Assembly (NCBI RefSeq): GCF_009789235.1 | Contig: NZ_WSTB01000001.1 | Location: forward strand, 434,001-498,000 | Direction of reading: 5' to 3' | From: Flavobacterium hydrocarbonoxydans | Lineage (GTDB): Bacteria > Bacteroidota > Bacteroidia > Flavobacteriales > Flavobacteriaceae | Length of the DNA stretch: 64,000 nucleotides | Shown: positions 1 to 10,212 of the stretch, in pieces | Layout: each line of letters opens with the position of its first letter | Numbering within the stretch: the first letter of the stretch is position 1 | Position numbers and translations under genes: made by a program | Notes under the pieces: model-generated | The model's input: only the letters and a program-made list of their open reading frames with translations | Database searches by the model: none | Told to the model about the DNA's origin: nothing

Positions 1-208
1 CAAAATCTTCGTTTACCTCTTCGATACCCGAATCCACAACATAAGCATAAGGATCGATCTTAATTTCGATAATTTCAAATTTTGAATCATCGGTTTTTTC
101 CATAGCATTCACCCACATTTGCTCTTGTTGTTCAGCAAACATCATATAAAATCCTAAAACATTGTAAAACAGTGTCAGGGTTAAAAAAAGTGATGCAATT
201 CTTTTCAT
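1..208 (-). CDS. hypothetical secreted protein (N-terminal part only)
   Basis: The gene starts at ATG 208 and runs off the left edge, so only 69 codons are visible. The N-terminus MKRIASLFLTLTLFYNVLGF is hydrophobic and looks like a signal peptide or membrane anchor. It is followed by an acidic soluble stretch with WVNAMEKTDDSKFEIIEIK. I do not recognise the family. It is separated from susD1 by 348 bases containing a terminator hairpin, so it is probably not part of the polysaccharide locus. Confidence 0.6.
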   Translation of the reverse strand, partial: MKRIASLFLTLTLFYNVLGFYMMFAEQQEQMWVNAMEKTDDSKFEIIEIKIDPYAYVVDSGIEEVNEDF

Positions 209-475
209 ATCGAATAAAACGTAGGTGTATTACTAAAACCTTATTAAAATATTGAATCAGATTTTGAGATGATATTGCGGTTCTGCAAATACCTTCTCTT
301 TTAAAGCATGCTTATTATATTTAATAGTTGAAAGGTATCCTGTGTACAGGAATTGGTAAAAATTATTTTTTTATAATTAATGTAAAAAAAGTCTTTCAGT
401 TTAAAATTTCAGTAAAGTAAATTAAGATCGTTTTTCGTATAAAAATCAAATTATCACAAAATGTAATATATTGAT
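209..475. other. non-coding gap, left edge
   Basis: AT-rich spacer between the terminator of susD1 and the start of the left-edge gene. It should hold the promoter of that gene, but I could not find a convincing TAnnTTTG element on the minus strand. Confidence 0.4.
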
Positions 476-501
476 AAACAGCGCACGTGAATGCGCTGTT
501 T
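476..501 (-). terminator. terminator of susC1-susD1
   Basis: Perfect 10-bp stem (476-485 with 492-501, arm AAACAGCGCA) and a 6-nt loop, 56 bases past the susD1 stop codon. It is GC-rich against an AT-rich background. The T-run on the minus strand is weak (TTTATC), so termination is likely but not certain. Confidence 0.7.
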
Positions 502-556
502 GCCAAATAACGAACTTAAACTAACTCAAACTTAAACTTAACTTTATTTTAATTTC

Positions 557-2044
557 TTAATAACCAGGATTGTTATCGCTTGGTTTTATATTAGGATTAG
601 AAGATGTTTCTCTGTTTGGTATTGGCCATAACTCGCTTTTACCAGCCTGAAAACCAGTTCCTGCCAGTTCAGTACTTGCAAGACCCCATCTTATAATATC
701 ATCAAAACGAACTTGTTCTCCTGCTAATTCTACTTTACGCTCGTGAACGATTGCTGTAAAAACCTGATCTTTTGTTAGTGTTAGTGCTAATAAAGGCACA
801 TCTGCTCTAAAACGAACCTGGTTAATATAACCAATAGCTGTTGACTGAACACCTCCACCTCTTTGATTCTCACATTCTGCCATCATAAGCAAAACATCAG
901 AATAACGCATTACTTTGAAGTTGATACTTGAATCCAGATTTTCATCGGTACGTTTATAATAGTTTTGGTATTTTTTCCAGCCCCCTCTTCTAATACCCGC
1001 AGAAGAAGTAAAATTAGCCGCTACCATTGTATTCTTACCTTCATTATATACTGATCCTGGCACATAAAAAGTTTCTCCAAAACGTTTGTCGCCTGCCTCA
1101 TATTCATCTAATAAATCATCAGATGGATACACATTAAACCAACCCAGATTACCGTATTCCTGACCTCTTAGCGTTGACTCAGCAACACCGTCTCCAGCGG
1201 TATCACTACCCCATTTATCACCTACTCCCAGCGTTTCATCATACTCAATCTCGAAGATAGATTCCGGACCGTGCTCTGTTTCATCCATAAAGTTGTTGTA
1301 AAAATTAGTTTCTAAACTAAATCCTGTAACTTTATTAAAAGCAACTAAAGCTTCATCATACTTTTTCTGATACAACAATACTTTTCCTAAATAAGCAAAA
1401 GCAGCTTCTCTAGTCGCTCTTCCTTTATCTTCTACCGATTTGCTTAACAGATTTTTAGAAGCAAAATCAAAATCAGCTTCAATCAATTTATACACTTCTT
1501 CTTTAGAACTTCTGGCAAGACCTTCAGTAGTTTGCGTGGTATAAATAGGTAAATCACCAAAACGAGGCACTAAAAGAAAATAATAATAGGCTCTTAGAAA
1601 ATGTGCTTCTCCTAAATATTTATTTTTTTGCTCTTGTGTTAAAATCGAATTGGATAATGCCTGTATTTTCTCTTCATTATCCAATACGAAATTGGCTTTT
1701 GAAATTCCTAGAAAACAGGATTCCCAATAGAACTGAACGATATCGCTACTTGCATCGAAAGTAAAATTGCTAAAAGGTACTTTGTTACCCTCTAATTGTG
1801 GATTTCCTTTGGCTTCCTGAGACATCAAATCTAATGCGAAGAAAATATGTCTTGCATAAAGTCCTCTTGTCTGCAAATTGGCATAACATGCATTTACCGC
1901 AGACTGTACCTGATTTTTTGTTTTAAAGAAAGTTTCCGGAGACAAGGCATTTGGATTTGTTAATTCTAAATCCTTAGTGTCACATGAATTTATTGCCAAA
2001 ATTCCTGACAATACTACAACTATATATTTTATTTTTTTCATCAT
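557..2044 (-). CDS. SusD/RagB-family glycan-binding lipoprotein (locus 1)
   Basis: 495 aa. The N-terminus has a lipoprotein signal with lipobox Cys at about residue 21 (LAINSC), so it should be anchored in the outer membrane facing outwards. The SusD-like N-terminal region (NPNALSPETFFKTKNQVQSAV) and helical repeats (EAHFLRAYYYFLLVPRFGDLP) are clear. The C-terminus VELAGEQVRFDDIIRW...LWPIPNRE is the usual RagB/SusD ending. It begins 10 bases after susC1 and must be co-transcribed with it. Role by family: lid of the SusC porin that captures oligosaccharide. The substrate cannot be read from the sequence. Neighbouring HTCS1 is the likely regulator. Confidence 0.93.
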   Translation of the reverse strand: MMKKIKYIVVVLSGILAINSCDTKDLELTNPNALSPETFFKTKNQVQSAVNACYANLQTRGLYARHIFFALDLMSQEAKGNPQLEGNKVPFSNFTFDASSDIVQFYWESCFLGISKANFVLDNEEKIQALSNSILTQEQKNKYLGEAHFLRAYYYFLLVPRFGDLPIYTTQTTEGLARSSKEEVYKLIEADFDFASKNLLSKSVEDKGRATREAAFAYLGKVLLYQKKYDEALVAFNKVTGFSLETNFYNNFMDETEHGPESIFEIEYDETLGVGDKWGSDTAGDGVAESTLRGQEYGNLGWFNVYPSDDLLDEYEAGDKRFGETFYVPGSVYNEGKNTMVAANFTSSAGIRRGGWKKYQNYYKRTDENLDSSINFKVMRYSDVLLMMAECENQRGGGVQSTAIGYINQVRFRADVPLLALTLTKDQVFTAIVHERKVELAGEQVRFDDIIRWGLASTELAGTGFQAGKSELWPIPNRETSSNPNIKPSDNNPGY

Positions 2045-2054
2045 CTTTTATATA

Positions 2055-5000
2055 TTAAAATGTAACTTCAAGACCAAAAATTACTGATTTTGGTTGTGGA
2101 TATCTACCAATATCTATACCTGCTGAATTTGCATTTGCATCTACACGCGCAATTTCAGGATCCAGACCAGAGTAATCGGTAATAGTGATAAGATTTTGAC
2201 CACTTATATAGAATCTTAAACGTGAAAAATACTTAGCGAATGAGTCTTCTGAAAAAGTATATCCTATAGTAACATTTTTTAATCTTGTATAAGAACCATC
2301 TTCGACATAGCGCTCGCTGGCTGCAGACCAGTTTTGACTTGCACCAAGAGCTCTAGGTAATGTAGCAGATGGATTAGTCACCTGTCCATTTACAACAATT
2401 GAACGATCCATAACATTTGAACCTGAGTTAAACAAACGCTGCATGGCTTCTAAATCGAATTTATTTGAATTAAATACGTCATTTCCGGACACTCCAGTTA
2501 TAAAGCAGTTAAAATCAAATTTTTTGTACGCTGCTGTAAGGTTCAAACCATAAGTAAAATCCGGGTATGGATTTCCGATGTTTGTTTTATCATCTGAGTT
2601 GATAACTCTATCTCCGTTACGATCCACAAACCTGATATCTCCTGGCTGGAAAGTAGTTTGTCCAGGTGCTAAAACAGCATCAACCTCGGCTTGGTTTTGA
2701 TAAATTCCATTGGTTTCATAACCCCAAAAGTAAAATAAAGGCTGTCCTACTTCCAGTCTTGAAAAACTCTCTAAACCTGCTCTTCCAGATGGCCCGCCTA
2801 ATACACTCGTAACGCCTGGTGCTAAACTTACAACTTCGTTTTTGGTTTTACCAAAATTAGCTGTTGCAGACCAGGTAAAATCGCCTTTTCTGTCATTGTA
2901 GCCCAGAGTTAATTCGTATCCGTTTACATTTACATCGGCAATATTTTGTATTTGTGTTCCTCCTGGAGAACCCGTAGAAGCTGCTAGCGGTACTGCAAAA
3001 AGGATATCACTACTTTTATTATTAAAATATTCTATCGAACCTGTGAATTTTTCGTCAAATAAACCAAAATCCAAACCTATATTTCTATCTTTTTTAGATT
3101 CCCACTGCAAATCTGGATTTGGCGCACTTCCTGAAGTAGTTCCTATTCCTGCTTCGCCGTTAAACGGATAAGTATAGTTAGTCGCTAAATTTGAGCTGTA
3201 ACGATAATCCTCAATTCTGTCATTTCCTGTTGTTCCGATAGAACCTCTAAGTTTTAAGGTACTAAAAATCGAATTTTCCATAAAACTTTCTTTTGCAATA
3301 TTCCAACCCAAAGCAATTGAGTAGAAATTTCCATAACGTTTATTCGATCCAAATCGGGAAGAACCATCTCTACGTCCTGAAACTGCAAACAGATATTTAT
3401 CATCATAATCGTAATTAACACGAACTATATAACCTAAATTGTTTGTTTCAAAATTATTTGAACTCAAATTTGCATTCTGAAGACTTAACTGATCGATTTC
3501 GTCAGAAATTAAGTTACGGCTCCCTGCAGTTACATTTCGGCTTTTATTCTCGATTTTAGTGATAACCCCTAATACTTCAACATTATGTTTATCAGCAATA
3601 GTTGTTTTATAGTTTAAACTATTATCAAAAACAATAGTCTGTCCCTGAGAATTTATTTCAGCCGTTGAGGAATAATCCTGAAAATGAGCTGATCCATCAC
3701 GGAAGCTAGGTATAAATGTATGATCTCTACTTGTATAATAATCTAAAGAAACCTGTGATCTGAATTTTAAACCTTTATAGATTTCCAGTTCTGCGTAGAT
3801 GTTTCCTATTATAGATACTCCGTTAACTTCCTGATACCCATGATTAGCCACACGTACAGGGTTTTCGGCATCTTGCCCATCAGCTGCTGAAGGACCTTGA
3901 TAACCACCTAAATTATTTGCGTTGTACACTGGTAAATAAGGTGCCATTTTGATAGCATGTTCTAATAAAGTTCTACCTCCGGCAGCACGTTCTGGATTTG
4001 TACTATTAAAAGAAACTCCTATATTACTTCCTATACTTAGTTTTCCTAAATTTTGTGTATTATTCGCTCTGAAAGAATAACGCTCGAAACCGGTACCAAT
4101 CACAGCGCCTTCTTGTTTCAAATATCCGGCAGAATAACGGCTTGTAGCATTCTCTGTTCCGTTTGAGAAACTTAAATTATATTCCTGCATAATCCCCGTC
4201 TGAAAGATTTCGTCCTGCCAATCGGTTGTTTGATTTCCAAATTCAGCAGCTCTTGCTGTTAAATTGCTTCCTAAATCGCTGGCATACTGCAGATATTGCT
4301 GTGTGTTTAAAACATCATATCTTTTAGTAACCGTTTGAGAACCTACATAGGTACTAAACGTTATCTGACCAGGTCCTTTTTTTCCTTTTTTGGTAGTCAC
4401 CATAATTACCCCATTAAACGCTTTTGCTCCATATAAAGCCGTAGTAGAAGCGTCTTTTAAAACCGACATCGATTCTATATCACTTGGGTTTAATCCTGAT
4501 AAGTTACCTACTAAAACTCCATCGACTACATATAAAGGAGCACTATTACCCATTGTAGCCAATCCACGAATAGTAACGGTAGGGCTTGTACCCGGTGCAC
4601 CATTGACAACCGTAACCCCTGCAGCTCTACCCTGTAAAGCAGATTCTGCATTCGTTATAGGCACTGCCGTGATATCTTTTGCGCTTACCGTAGATATGGC
4701 TCCTGTTACTTTAGTCCTCTTTTGAGTACCATAGGCAACGACAACCTCATTTAAGGCTTGTGTAGATTCTGCTAATTTAACGCTTATTACTGTCTGGCTT
4801 CCTACTGTAATGGTTTGCGAAACCATACCTACAAACGAATAGGTTATTTTGTCTGTAGCATTAATTCCGGTTAATGTATATTTCCCATCAAAATCTGTTG
4901 CTGTATTGTTTTTTGACCCTACTACATTAACACTGGCACCAGGCAAAGGGTATCCTGAGGAATCGGTAATCACACCCTGTATGGTCTTGGACTGTGCCAT

Positions 5001-5060
5001 CACATTTTGATTGCTAATTATTAGCAATACGATTATTGCAAATTTTAATTTTAACATCAT
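2055..5060 (-). CDS. SusC/RagA-family TonB-dependent oligosaccharide transporter (locus 1)
   Basis: 1001 aa, normal length for SusC. Signal peptide (residues 1-22, ending VMAQ), then a carboxypeptidase-regulatory-like domain (about 26-100, TIQGVITDSSGYPLPGASV), the plug domain with NEVVVAYGTQKRTKVTGAIS and NPSDIESMSVLKDASTTALYG (about 103-230), and a 22-strand barrel region to the C-terminal VIFGLEVTF. It imports oligosaccharides across the outer membrane with SusD1. A 667-base gap with a terminator separates it from HTCS1, so it has its own promoter. No CAATCGGTTG operator lies upstream, unlike susC2. Confidence 0.95.
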   Translation of the reverse strand: MMLKLKFAIIVLLIISNQNVMAQSKTIQGVITDSSGYPLPGASVNVVGSKNNTATDFDGKYTLTGINATDKITYSFVGMVSQTITVGSQTVISVKLAESTQALNEVVVAYGTQKRTKVTGAISTVSAKDITAVPITNAESALQGRAAGVTVVNGAPGTSPTVTIRGLATMGNSAPLYVVDGVLVGNLSGLNPSDIESMSVLKDASTTALYGAKAFNGVIMVTTKKGKKGPGQITFSTYVGSQTVTKRYDVLNTQQYLQYASDLGSNLTARAAEFGNQTTDWQDEIFQTGIMQEYNLSFSNGTENATSRYSAGYLKQEGAVIGTGFERYSFRANNTQNLGKLSIGSNIGVSFNSTNPERAAGGRTLLEHAIKMAPYLPVYNANNLGGYQGPSAADGQDAENPVRVANHGYQEVNGVSIIGNIYAELEIYKGLKFRSQVSLDYYTSRDHTFIPSFRDGSAHFQDYSSTAEINSQGQTIVFDNSLNYKTTIADKHNVEVLGVITKIENKSRNVTAGSRNLISDEIDQLSLQNANLSSNNFETNNLGYIVRVNYDYDDKYLFAVSGRRDGSSRFGSNKRYGNFYSIALGWNIAKESFMENSIFSTLKLRGSIGTTGNDRIEDYRYSSNLATNYTYPFNGEAGIGTTSGSAPNPDLQWESKKDRNIGLDFGLFDEKFTGSIEYFNNKSSDILFAVPLAASTGSPGGTQIQNIADVNVNGYELTLGYNDRKGDFTWSATANFGKTKNEVVSLAPGVTSVLGGPSGRAGLESFSRLEVGQPLFYFWGYETNGIYQNQAEVDAVLAPGQTTFQPGDIRFVDRNGDRVINSDDKTNIGNPYPDFTYGLNLTAAYKKFDFNCFITGVSGNDVFNSNKFDLEAMQRLFNSGSNVMDRSIVVNGQVTNPSATLPRALGASQNWSAASERYVEDGSYTRLKNVTIGYTFSEDSFAKYFSRLRFYISGQNLITITDYSGLDPEIARVDANANSAGIDIGRYPQPKSVIFGLEVTF

Positions 5061-5679
5061 ATTAATTGTTTTTTGTTTTGGTTTAGATAATTAGTGGTTG
5101 CAAAATTTTTATTTATTTTATTGATTAAGATTTTAGCCATTTTCTAAGTCTTTTTGAATTTTTAGAAATCGCTATTATCGTTTCTTCTCAATTGTATTTT
5201 TCCGAGTTCTATTTGTTGTTTAAAAACATATTTTAGAAAAAGGATTTCAATAAATAAATCTGGTTTTCATTTCATATCATAGTGGTTTTAAAAATGGTTA
5301 GTGTTGGTTTTAGTTTATTAAAATTGTTCTATCCAAAAATATGATGTTAACATAATGTTCACATACTAAAATTGATGCAAAAACTATCAAATTTGTAGCA
5401 TAACAGCTAAAAAATCAGCAAATTCAGTATTTTACGAAGCTTATAAAATCAAATACACAAATAAAATATTAATAATATTGTTATTTAATTTTTTCATAAT
5501 CCATAAAAGAAAGACAGATTTATGGGTTTTTAATAATTATGAAAAATACAATTGAAGGTAAAAAATCGATATTTAGTCTAATCTGTTTCTCTTTTTTAGC
5601 GGTTTTAAAAACAAGGAAAATCCGATTCATAAATTGGAGATGATGAAATAAAAAAGCACTAATTATTTCAGTATAAAAA
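5061..5679. other. long non-coding gap upstream of susC1
   Basis: About 620 AT-rich bases between the HTCS1 terminator and susC1. It should contain the susC1 promoter and an HTCS1 binding site. Near 5281-5320 the bases TGGTTTTA, TGGTTAG and TGGTTTTAG recur at short spacing, possible half-sites for an AraC-type domain, but this is weak. I see no reading frame with coding character. Confidence 0.4.
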
Positions 5680-5707
5680 CAAAAAAAAGACGGTATAAAA
5701 CCGTCTT
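5680..5707 (-). terminator. rho-independent terminator of HTCS1
   Basis: Stem AAGACGGT/ACCGTCTT (5687-5694 with 5700-5707) and a 5-nt loop. On the minus strand it is followed by a run of T (5680-5688 region). It lies 21 bases past the HTCS1 stop codon and separates HTCS1 from susC1. Confidence 0.85.
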
Positions 5708-5727
5708 CTGATACTTCTCTTAAAAAA

Positions 5728-8700
5728 CTATTTTTTGTTATTATGTGTAGGCAGATAACCGTATTTTTCTTTGTAGCATTTTGTAAAATACGAAGGAGAG
5801 CTAAAACCCATCTTATAGCTTATCTCGGTTATATTATCATTTCCTAATTCTATCAATTCGTTCGCCTTTTCTAATCGAATATTTCGTATAAACTCATTGA
5901 CAGATACACCTGTTAATGTTTTTATTTTTCGATATAACTGACTTCGGCTCAAAAACACCTTAGAAGCTAAGACCTCAACACTTAAATCAGTCTCACTTAT
6001 ATTTTCGTGAATGTAATTCAGGGCATTTTTTATAAATTCATTATCCAATGTGGTCGTTTTTTCTTTCGCATTTGCCGTAATTCCGTTATAGAATTTATTA
6101 AACATAATTTGCCTGCTATTGATCAATTGTACCAGACTGGATCGCAAAATATCCATATCAAAAGGTTTGCTCAAATACATATCTGCACCAGAATCGATTC
6201 CTTCTAATTTATCTTTAATCAATGCTTTTGCTGATAACATCATCAACGGAATATGACTGGTTTTTATATCCGCTTTAATATTTTTGCACAAATCCAGGCC
6301 GTTCATGACCGGCATAATTACATCTGTCAAAATCAGATCCGGTAGTTTTTGCAGGGCTAATTCTAAACCAACCTTTCCGTTTTCTGCGACTAAAACTTTA
6401 TATTCTTTTTTAAGTTCGTTTTTCAAATAATTCCGAAGTTCTACATTGTCTTCCACAATCAAAATAGTGTAAATTCGGTCGTGTTTTTCTTCCTCTTCTC
6501 CTTCTGTCTCTGCTTTTTCGACAATGGGTGTAAAACTTATTTTTTTATCCTTTTTAAATTCTTCAAACGAAATTTCATTTTCATTAAAAAATTCTTTTCC
6601 CATAGGAAATAATAATTTAAAAGTCGTACCAACTCCCAGTTCGCTCTCTACCTCGATTATTCCTTTGTGCATTTCTACAAAACCACGAACAACTTCCAGT
6701 CCTATTCCTGTACTTCCGTAATAGGCTTTGTTTAAATTATTTACCTGATAAAAACGGTCAAAAATTCGTTTAATATCTTTTTTTTCTAAACCAGCGCCGG
6801 TGTCTTCAATAATAATCTCAAAATACGGATTTGTATGGGTTTCACTTATCAGAGGAAAATGTTTCAAGTTATCATTAAACGCTATTTTTATATTTATTTT
6901 ACCATTATCCGGAGTGACTTTAAAAGCATTTGAAATTACATTGAAAATAATTTTTTCAAACATTTTAGGATCTATCCAGTCTTTTAATAAAGTTTTGTTA
7001 GACTCAAACTGCAGCTGAATTCCTCGGCTTAAAGCTTCTTCATCAAAATAACTTACCATTTCTTTTGTAAACCCAACTACATCAAGCAGTTGTAGCTTCA
7101 AAGTCATTTTATTAAACTGAAGCTGATTAAAATCCATTAACTCATTGATTAATCTCGAAAGTCTGTCCGAACTTTTTTGTATCGTCTGCAGTTTACTCAA
7201 TACACCATTGGGCAACTCCTGACTATTGTTTTTCATGATATCTCCTAATGGATTTAAAATTAAAGTAAGCGGAGTTCTGAACTCATGCGAGATGTTAGTA
7301 AAAAATTGTAGCTTTTTATTATTTAATTTTTCGATCTGAATGGCTTTTTCCTTTTCAAATTGTATCATTTGTTTTTGCTTAAAACGATTTTGATAATACT
7401 CGTTTGCAAAATAACCCGCTGCTAACAGTAACAGTGTATAAAACAGATACGCAAAAGATGTTTTCCACCAGGGCGGTAAAATTTCGATTTTTAATTCTAA
7501 TGGATTTTGGCTCCAGACTCCGTTTTTTTCAGAGGTTTTTAACTTGAAAACATAGTTGCCCGGTGCTAAATTGGTATAAGTAGCCGAGCGTTTATTGCCT
7601 ACATAATTCCACGAATCCTCGAAACCTTCCAGATAATAAGCAAATTCATTTCGGGCAGGAAAAGAATAATTAATCGCAATAAAATCGATTGTAAATACCG
7701 ACTGATCGTGTCTGAGGATTATTTTTTTGGTTTGAGAAATTACTTTTACAAGTGGCGATTTTTTTTCGAGTGGCCCTACTGATTTATTAAAAAGCTTTAA
7801 ATCGGTCAGGTAAACCGGAAGCTGTTTTTTACTTTTAACAATATTAGCCGGATTGAAGTAATTTAAACCTTCGTAACCACCAAAATAAAGCATTCCGTTT
7901 TCATCTTTTAAAACCGAATTATTGTTGAAATCATTTCCAAGCAAACCGTCATAAGTAGAGTAATTAAGAGTTGTGTTGTTTTTTAAATCAAGCTTTGTAA
8001 TTCCTTTTTTTCCACTCAGCCAGATATTTCCATTATTCGATTCTACAATTGCTGAAATTGATTTTTCATTAAGTCCGTTAAAGTTGATGTACCATTTTAG
8101 TTTATCATTCTTTTTGTTGTAGCTGAACAAACCTGCACCATCGGTACCAATCCAAATCTCCTTGTTTTTGGCTTCATACAAGGTGTTAATCGTATGTGTA
8201 CTCTTATGATTTTTGTATTTCTCAGACATTTTATCCCTAAAAGGAGTTACGGAGAACGAAATAAAATCTTTTGTCGTGACTTTGTACAAACCCGTTGTTG
8301 AGCCTACCCAAACCACATCATCAGAGTCCACCATTACTTTTCTGATGTCCGAATTCACTATTCCGTTAGTATAAAATGGTTTAGAATTACAATGATGAAA
8401 CTTACCATCTGAGGGCGTATAATAATGTAAACCTTTAGAAAAAGTTGCTATCCACATTACCCCTCTGGAATCTTCACTAACACTCATAATATTATCTGAG
8501 ACTAGGTTAGGCGTATTTTTTGTACTGTAGTTAATGAAATTTCGGCTTCCTTTCTTTAAAATAAAAATGCCCTCATTCCAGCTCGACAACCATACATTCT
8601 GCTTTTTATCAATATAAACATTGGTAATATTATCATTGGTTAATCCAGAATAATAAGTAGGATCTGATTTGGTAATATGTTTAAAGGTTTTAGTCCGGGG

Positions 8701-9864
8701 ATTATAAATATCAACTCCTCCGCCTTCCATAGAAAGCCATAGCTGCCCCTCTTTATCTTTAGCAATACCGGTAACACAATTGGTTTGTAAGGATTGCGGA
8801 TTTCCTGCCAGACTTTCGATAATATTTACCTTGCTGTTTATTTTATCAAAAATGCCTAAACCCTTGTTATAATAGCCTAACCAGATTCTTTTTTCTTTAT
8901 CTAAAAACAAAGACCAAACCGAATTCGAACTCAAACTACGGCTATTAAACTTGCTGTTAACATATTTTTTCTGAACAACACCCTGATCGTTTACGATGAT
9001 TAGTCCATCATTTTCTGTGGCACAAAGAATTGTTTTAGAATCTGTTGCCAGTATAGACATGATTCTTTTTTTTGTAATAGGATACGAAAGCGCTTTTTTT
9101 ACTTTTGAATATAATTCTACCTTAACCAATCCTTTAAATCCATTGCCAATCCAGAGGTTTTGACTGCTATCAAAATACATCGAAATGATAGTTCCGGAAA
9201 GTAATGAGTTATCATTGCCAATGTTTACTTTTTTAACCTCGTTTTTTAGTGGATCAACTACTTTTAAACCAGAGTTTGTCCCCAGATAAATTGTTCCTTT
9301 TTTATCTTTTACTAAACAATTAATCAGATAATTTGTGGCATCTGGAACATCGAGTTTAAGTCGGGTAATTTCGTGAGTCTCAGTATTTAGTTTCAGCAAA
9401 CCATTATTAAAAGTTCCTAAATAAAGATTTCCGCTAGTATCCTCAATAATACTTTTTACAGAAATTACGTTTTCATCTTTCTTTATTTTTTTTTGAAGAT
9501 TGATGTTTTCAAAAGAGTTTAAATTTCGGTTATACAGACACAATCCTTCATCAGTGCCTACCCACAACCGGTTGCGAGTATCGACGTAAGTTGCATAAAT
9601 AAGATTGCTATTAATAGAATTTGTAACCTTCGAATTTTGCTCATAGGCTACATAATTTACTCCATCATATTTATATAAGCCAGCACCATTAGTTCCTAGC
9701 CAGATAATACCAAACTGATCCTGTGTAATGGTATAAATACCACTTTTAGAATTCTCTTTATCGACTATCCGAAACTGATAGTTTTCAAATGTATTTTGAG
9801 AAAACAGGCTATTTACTATAAGAAATAAAACACCTATAAATCTTAAACAATTTTTTGTACACAT
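5728..9864 (-). CDS. hybrid two-component system sensor/regulator (HTCS1)
   Basis: 1378 aa, a one-protein two-component system of the Bacteroidota HTCS type. Signal peptide (1-23), then about 700 residues of two-component-propeller repeats (recurrent motifs such as IWLGTNGAGLYKY, LWVGTDEGL, VWVGSTTGLY) and a Y_Y_Y domain near 745-800 (YTNLAPGNYVFKLKT). These form the periplasmic ligand sensor. A membrane segment is at about 804-824, a HisKA domain has His860 in SHEFRTPL, a HATPase has DTGAGL and GSTGIGLEV, a receiver has Asp1181 in TDVIMP, and a C-terminal AraC HTH spans about 1270-1378. All catalytic residues are present. It should activate susC1/susD1 and perhaps GH97, in response to an oligosaccharide. 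HTCS2 at 55522 is a close paralogue with the same layout. Confidence 0.95.
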   Translation of the reverse strand: MCTKNCLRFIGVLFLIVNSLFSQNTFENYQFRIVDKENSKSGIYTITQDQFGIIWLGTNGAGLYKYDGVNYVAYEQNSKVTNSINSNLIYATYVDTRNRLWVGTDEGLCLYNRNLNSFENINLQKKIKKDENVISVKSIIEDTSGNLYLGTFNNGLLKLNTETHEITRLKLDVPDATNYLINCLVKDKKGTIYLGTNSGLKVVDPLKNEVKKVNIGNDNSLLSGTIISMYFDSSQNLWIGNGFKGLVKVELYSKVKKALSYPITKKRIMSILATDSKTILCATENDGLIIVNDQGVVQKKYVNSKFNSRSLSSNSVWSLFLDKEKRIWLGYYNKGLGIFDKINSKVNIIESLAGNPQSLQTNCVTGIAKDKEGQLWLSMEGGGVDIYNPRTKTFKHITKSDPTYYSGLTNDNITNVYIDKKQNVWLSSWNEGIFILKKGSRNFINYSTKNTPNLVSDNIMSVSEDSRGVMWIATFSKGLHYYTPSDGKFHHCNSKPFYTNGIVNSDIRKVMVDSDDVVWVGSTTGLYKVTTKDFISFSVTPFRDKMSEKYKNHKSTHTINTLYEAKNKEIWIGTDGAGLFSYNKKNDKLKWYINFNGLNEKSISAIVESNNGNIWLSGKKGITKLDLKNNTTLNYSTYDGLLGNDFNNNSVLKDENGMLYFGGYEGLNYFNPANIVKSKKQLPVYLTDLKLFNKSVGPLEKKSPLVKVISQTKKIILRHDQSVFTIDFIAINYSFPARNEFAYYLEGFEDSWNYVGNKRSATYTNLAPGNYVFKLKTSEKNGVWSQNPLELKIEILPPWWKTSFAYLFYTLLLLAAGYFANEYYQNRFKQKQMIQFEKEKAIQIEKLNNKKLQFFTNISHEFRTPLTLILNPLGDIMKNNSQELPNGVLSKLQTIQKSSDRLSRLINELMDFNQLQFNKMTLKLQLLDVVGFTKEMVSYFDEEALSRGIQLQFESNKTLLKDWIDPKMFEKIIFNVISNAFKVTPDNGKINIKIAFNDNLKHFPLISETHTNPYFEIIIEDTGAGLEKKDIKRIFDRFYQVNNLNKAYYGSTGIGLEVVRGFVEMHKGIIEVESELGVGTTFKLLFPMGKEFFNENEISFEEFKKDKKISFTPIVEKAETEGEEEEKHDRIYTILIVEDNVELRNYLKNELKKEYKVLVAENGKVGLELALQKLPDLILTDVIMPVMNGLDLCKNIKADIKTSHIPLMMLSAKALIKDKLEGIDSGADMYLSKPFDMDILRSSLVQLINSRQIMFNKFYNGITANAKEKTTTLDNEFIKNALNYIHENISETDLSVEVLASKVFLSRSQLYRKIKTLTGVSVNEFIRNIRLEKANELIELGNDNITEISYKMGFSSPSYFTKCYKEKYGYLPTHNNKK

Positions 9865-10014
9865 TATAAAAATGATTAGCTGATTAAATATACATTATTA
9901 GATTGAAAATCAAATAATTATTTTGACCTAATATTTGATTTTTTTTTAAGGTGAAAGACTAAATCATACTTTTTATCATGACTGTCCGCTAAGCAGACTA
10001 ATTAAAAAACAGAA
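9865..10014. other. promoter-side gap of HTCS1
   Basis: AT-rich DNA upstream of HTCS1 and part of the 348-base gap to GH97. No operator core and no convincing promoter box was found by eye. Confidence 0.35.
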
Positions 10015-10110
10015 CACAGATGACACGGAATGCACCGATACTAACGGATTTTCCTTAGCTCTTTGTAAATCACGAACTGCTTTAATCCGTAAAAATCAGT
10101 TTCATCTGTG
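10015..10110. repeat. imperfect inverted repeat in the GH97-HTCS1 gap
   Basis: The arms CACAGATGACACGGA on the left and TTCATCTGTG on the right face each other, with a second pair (ACGGATTTT against AATCCGT plus AAAA) inside. The transcript would fold into an imperfect hairpin of about 96 nt just after the GH97 stop. This class of intergenic repeat differs from the 195-bp family elsewhere in the window. It may end or protect the GH97 transcript. Confidence 0.5.
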
Positions 10111-10212
10111 CCATTCTCAAAAGTTTGGTATAAGAAACGGATAGTTATATTTCACTTTTTTGTTGATTATCTCTTCAAAAAACTTTCCGGATTTTATCCC
10201 TTAATTTTGTTC

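Noticed and set aside
4219..4228. CAATCGGTTG inside susC1
   Set aside because: It lies in coding sequence for a conserved TTDWQDE motif of SusC proteins, so codon content explains it.
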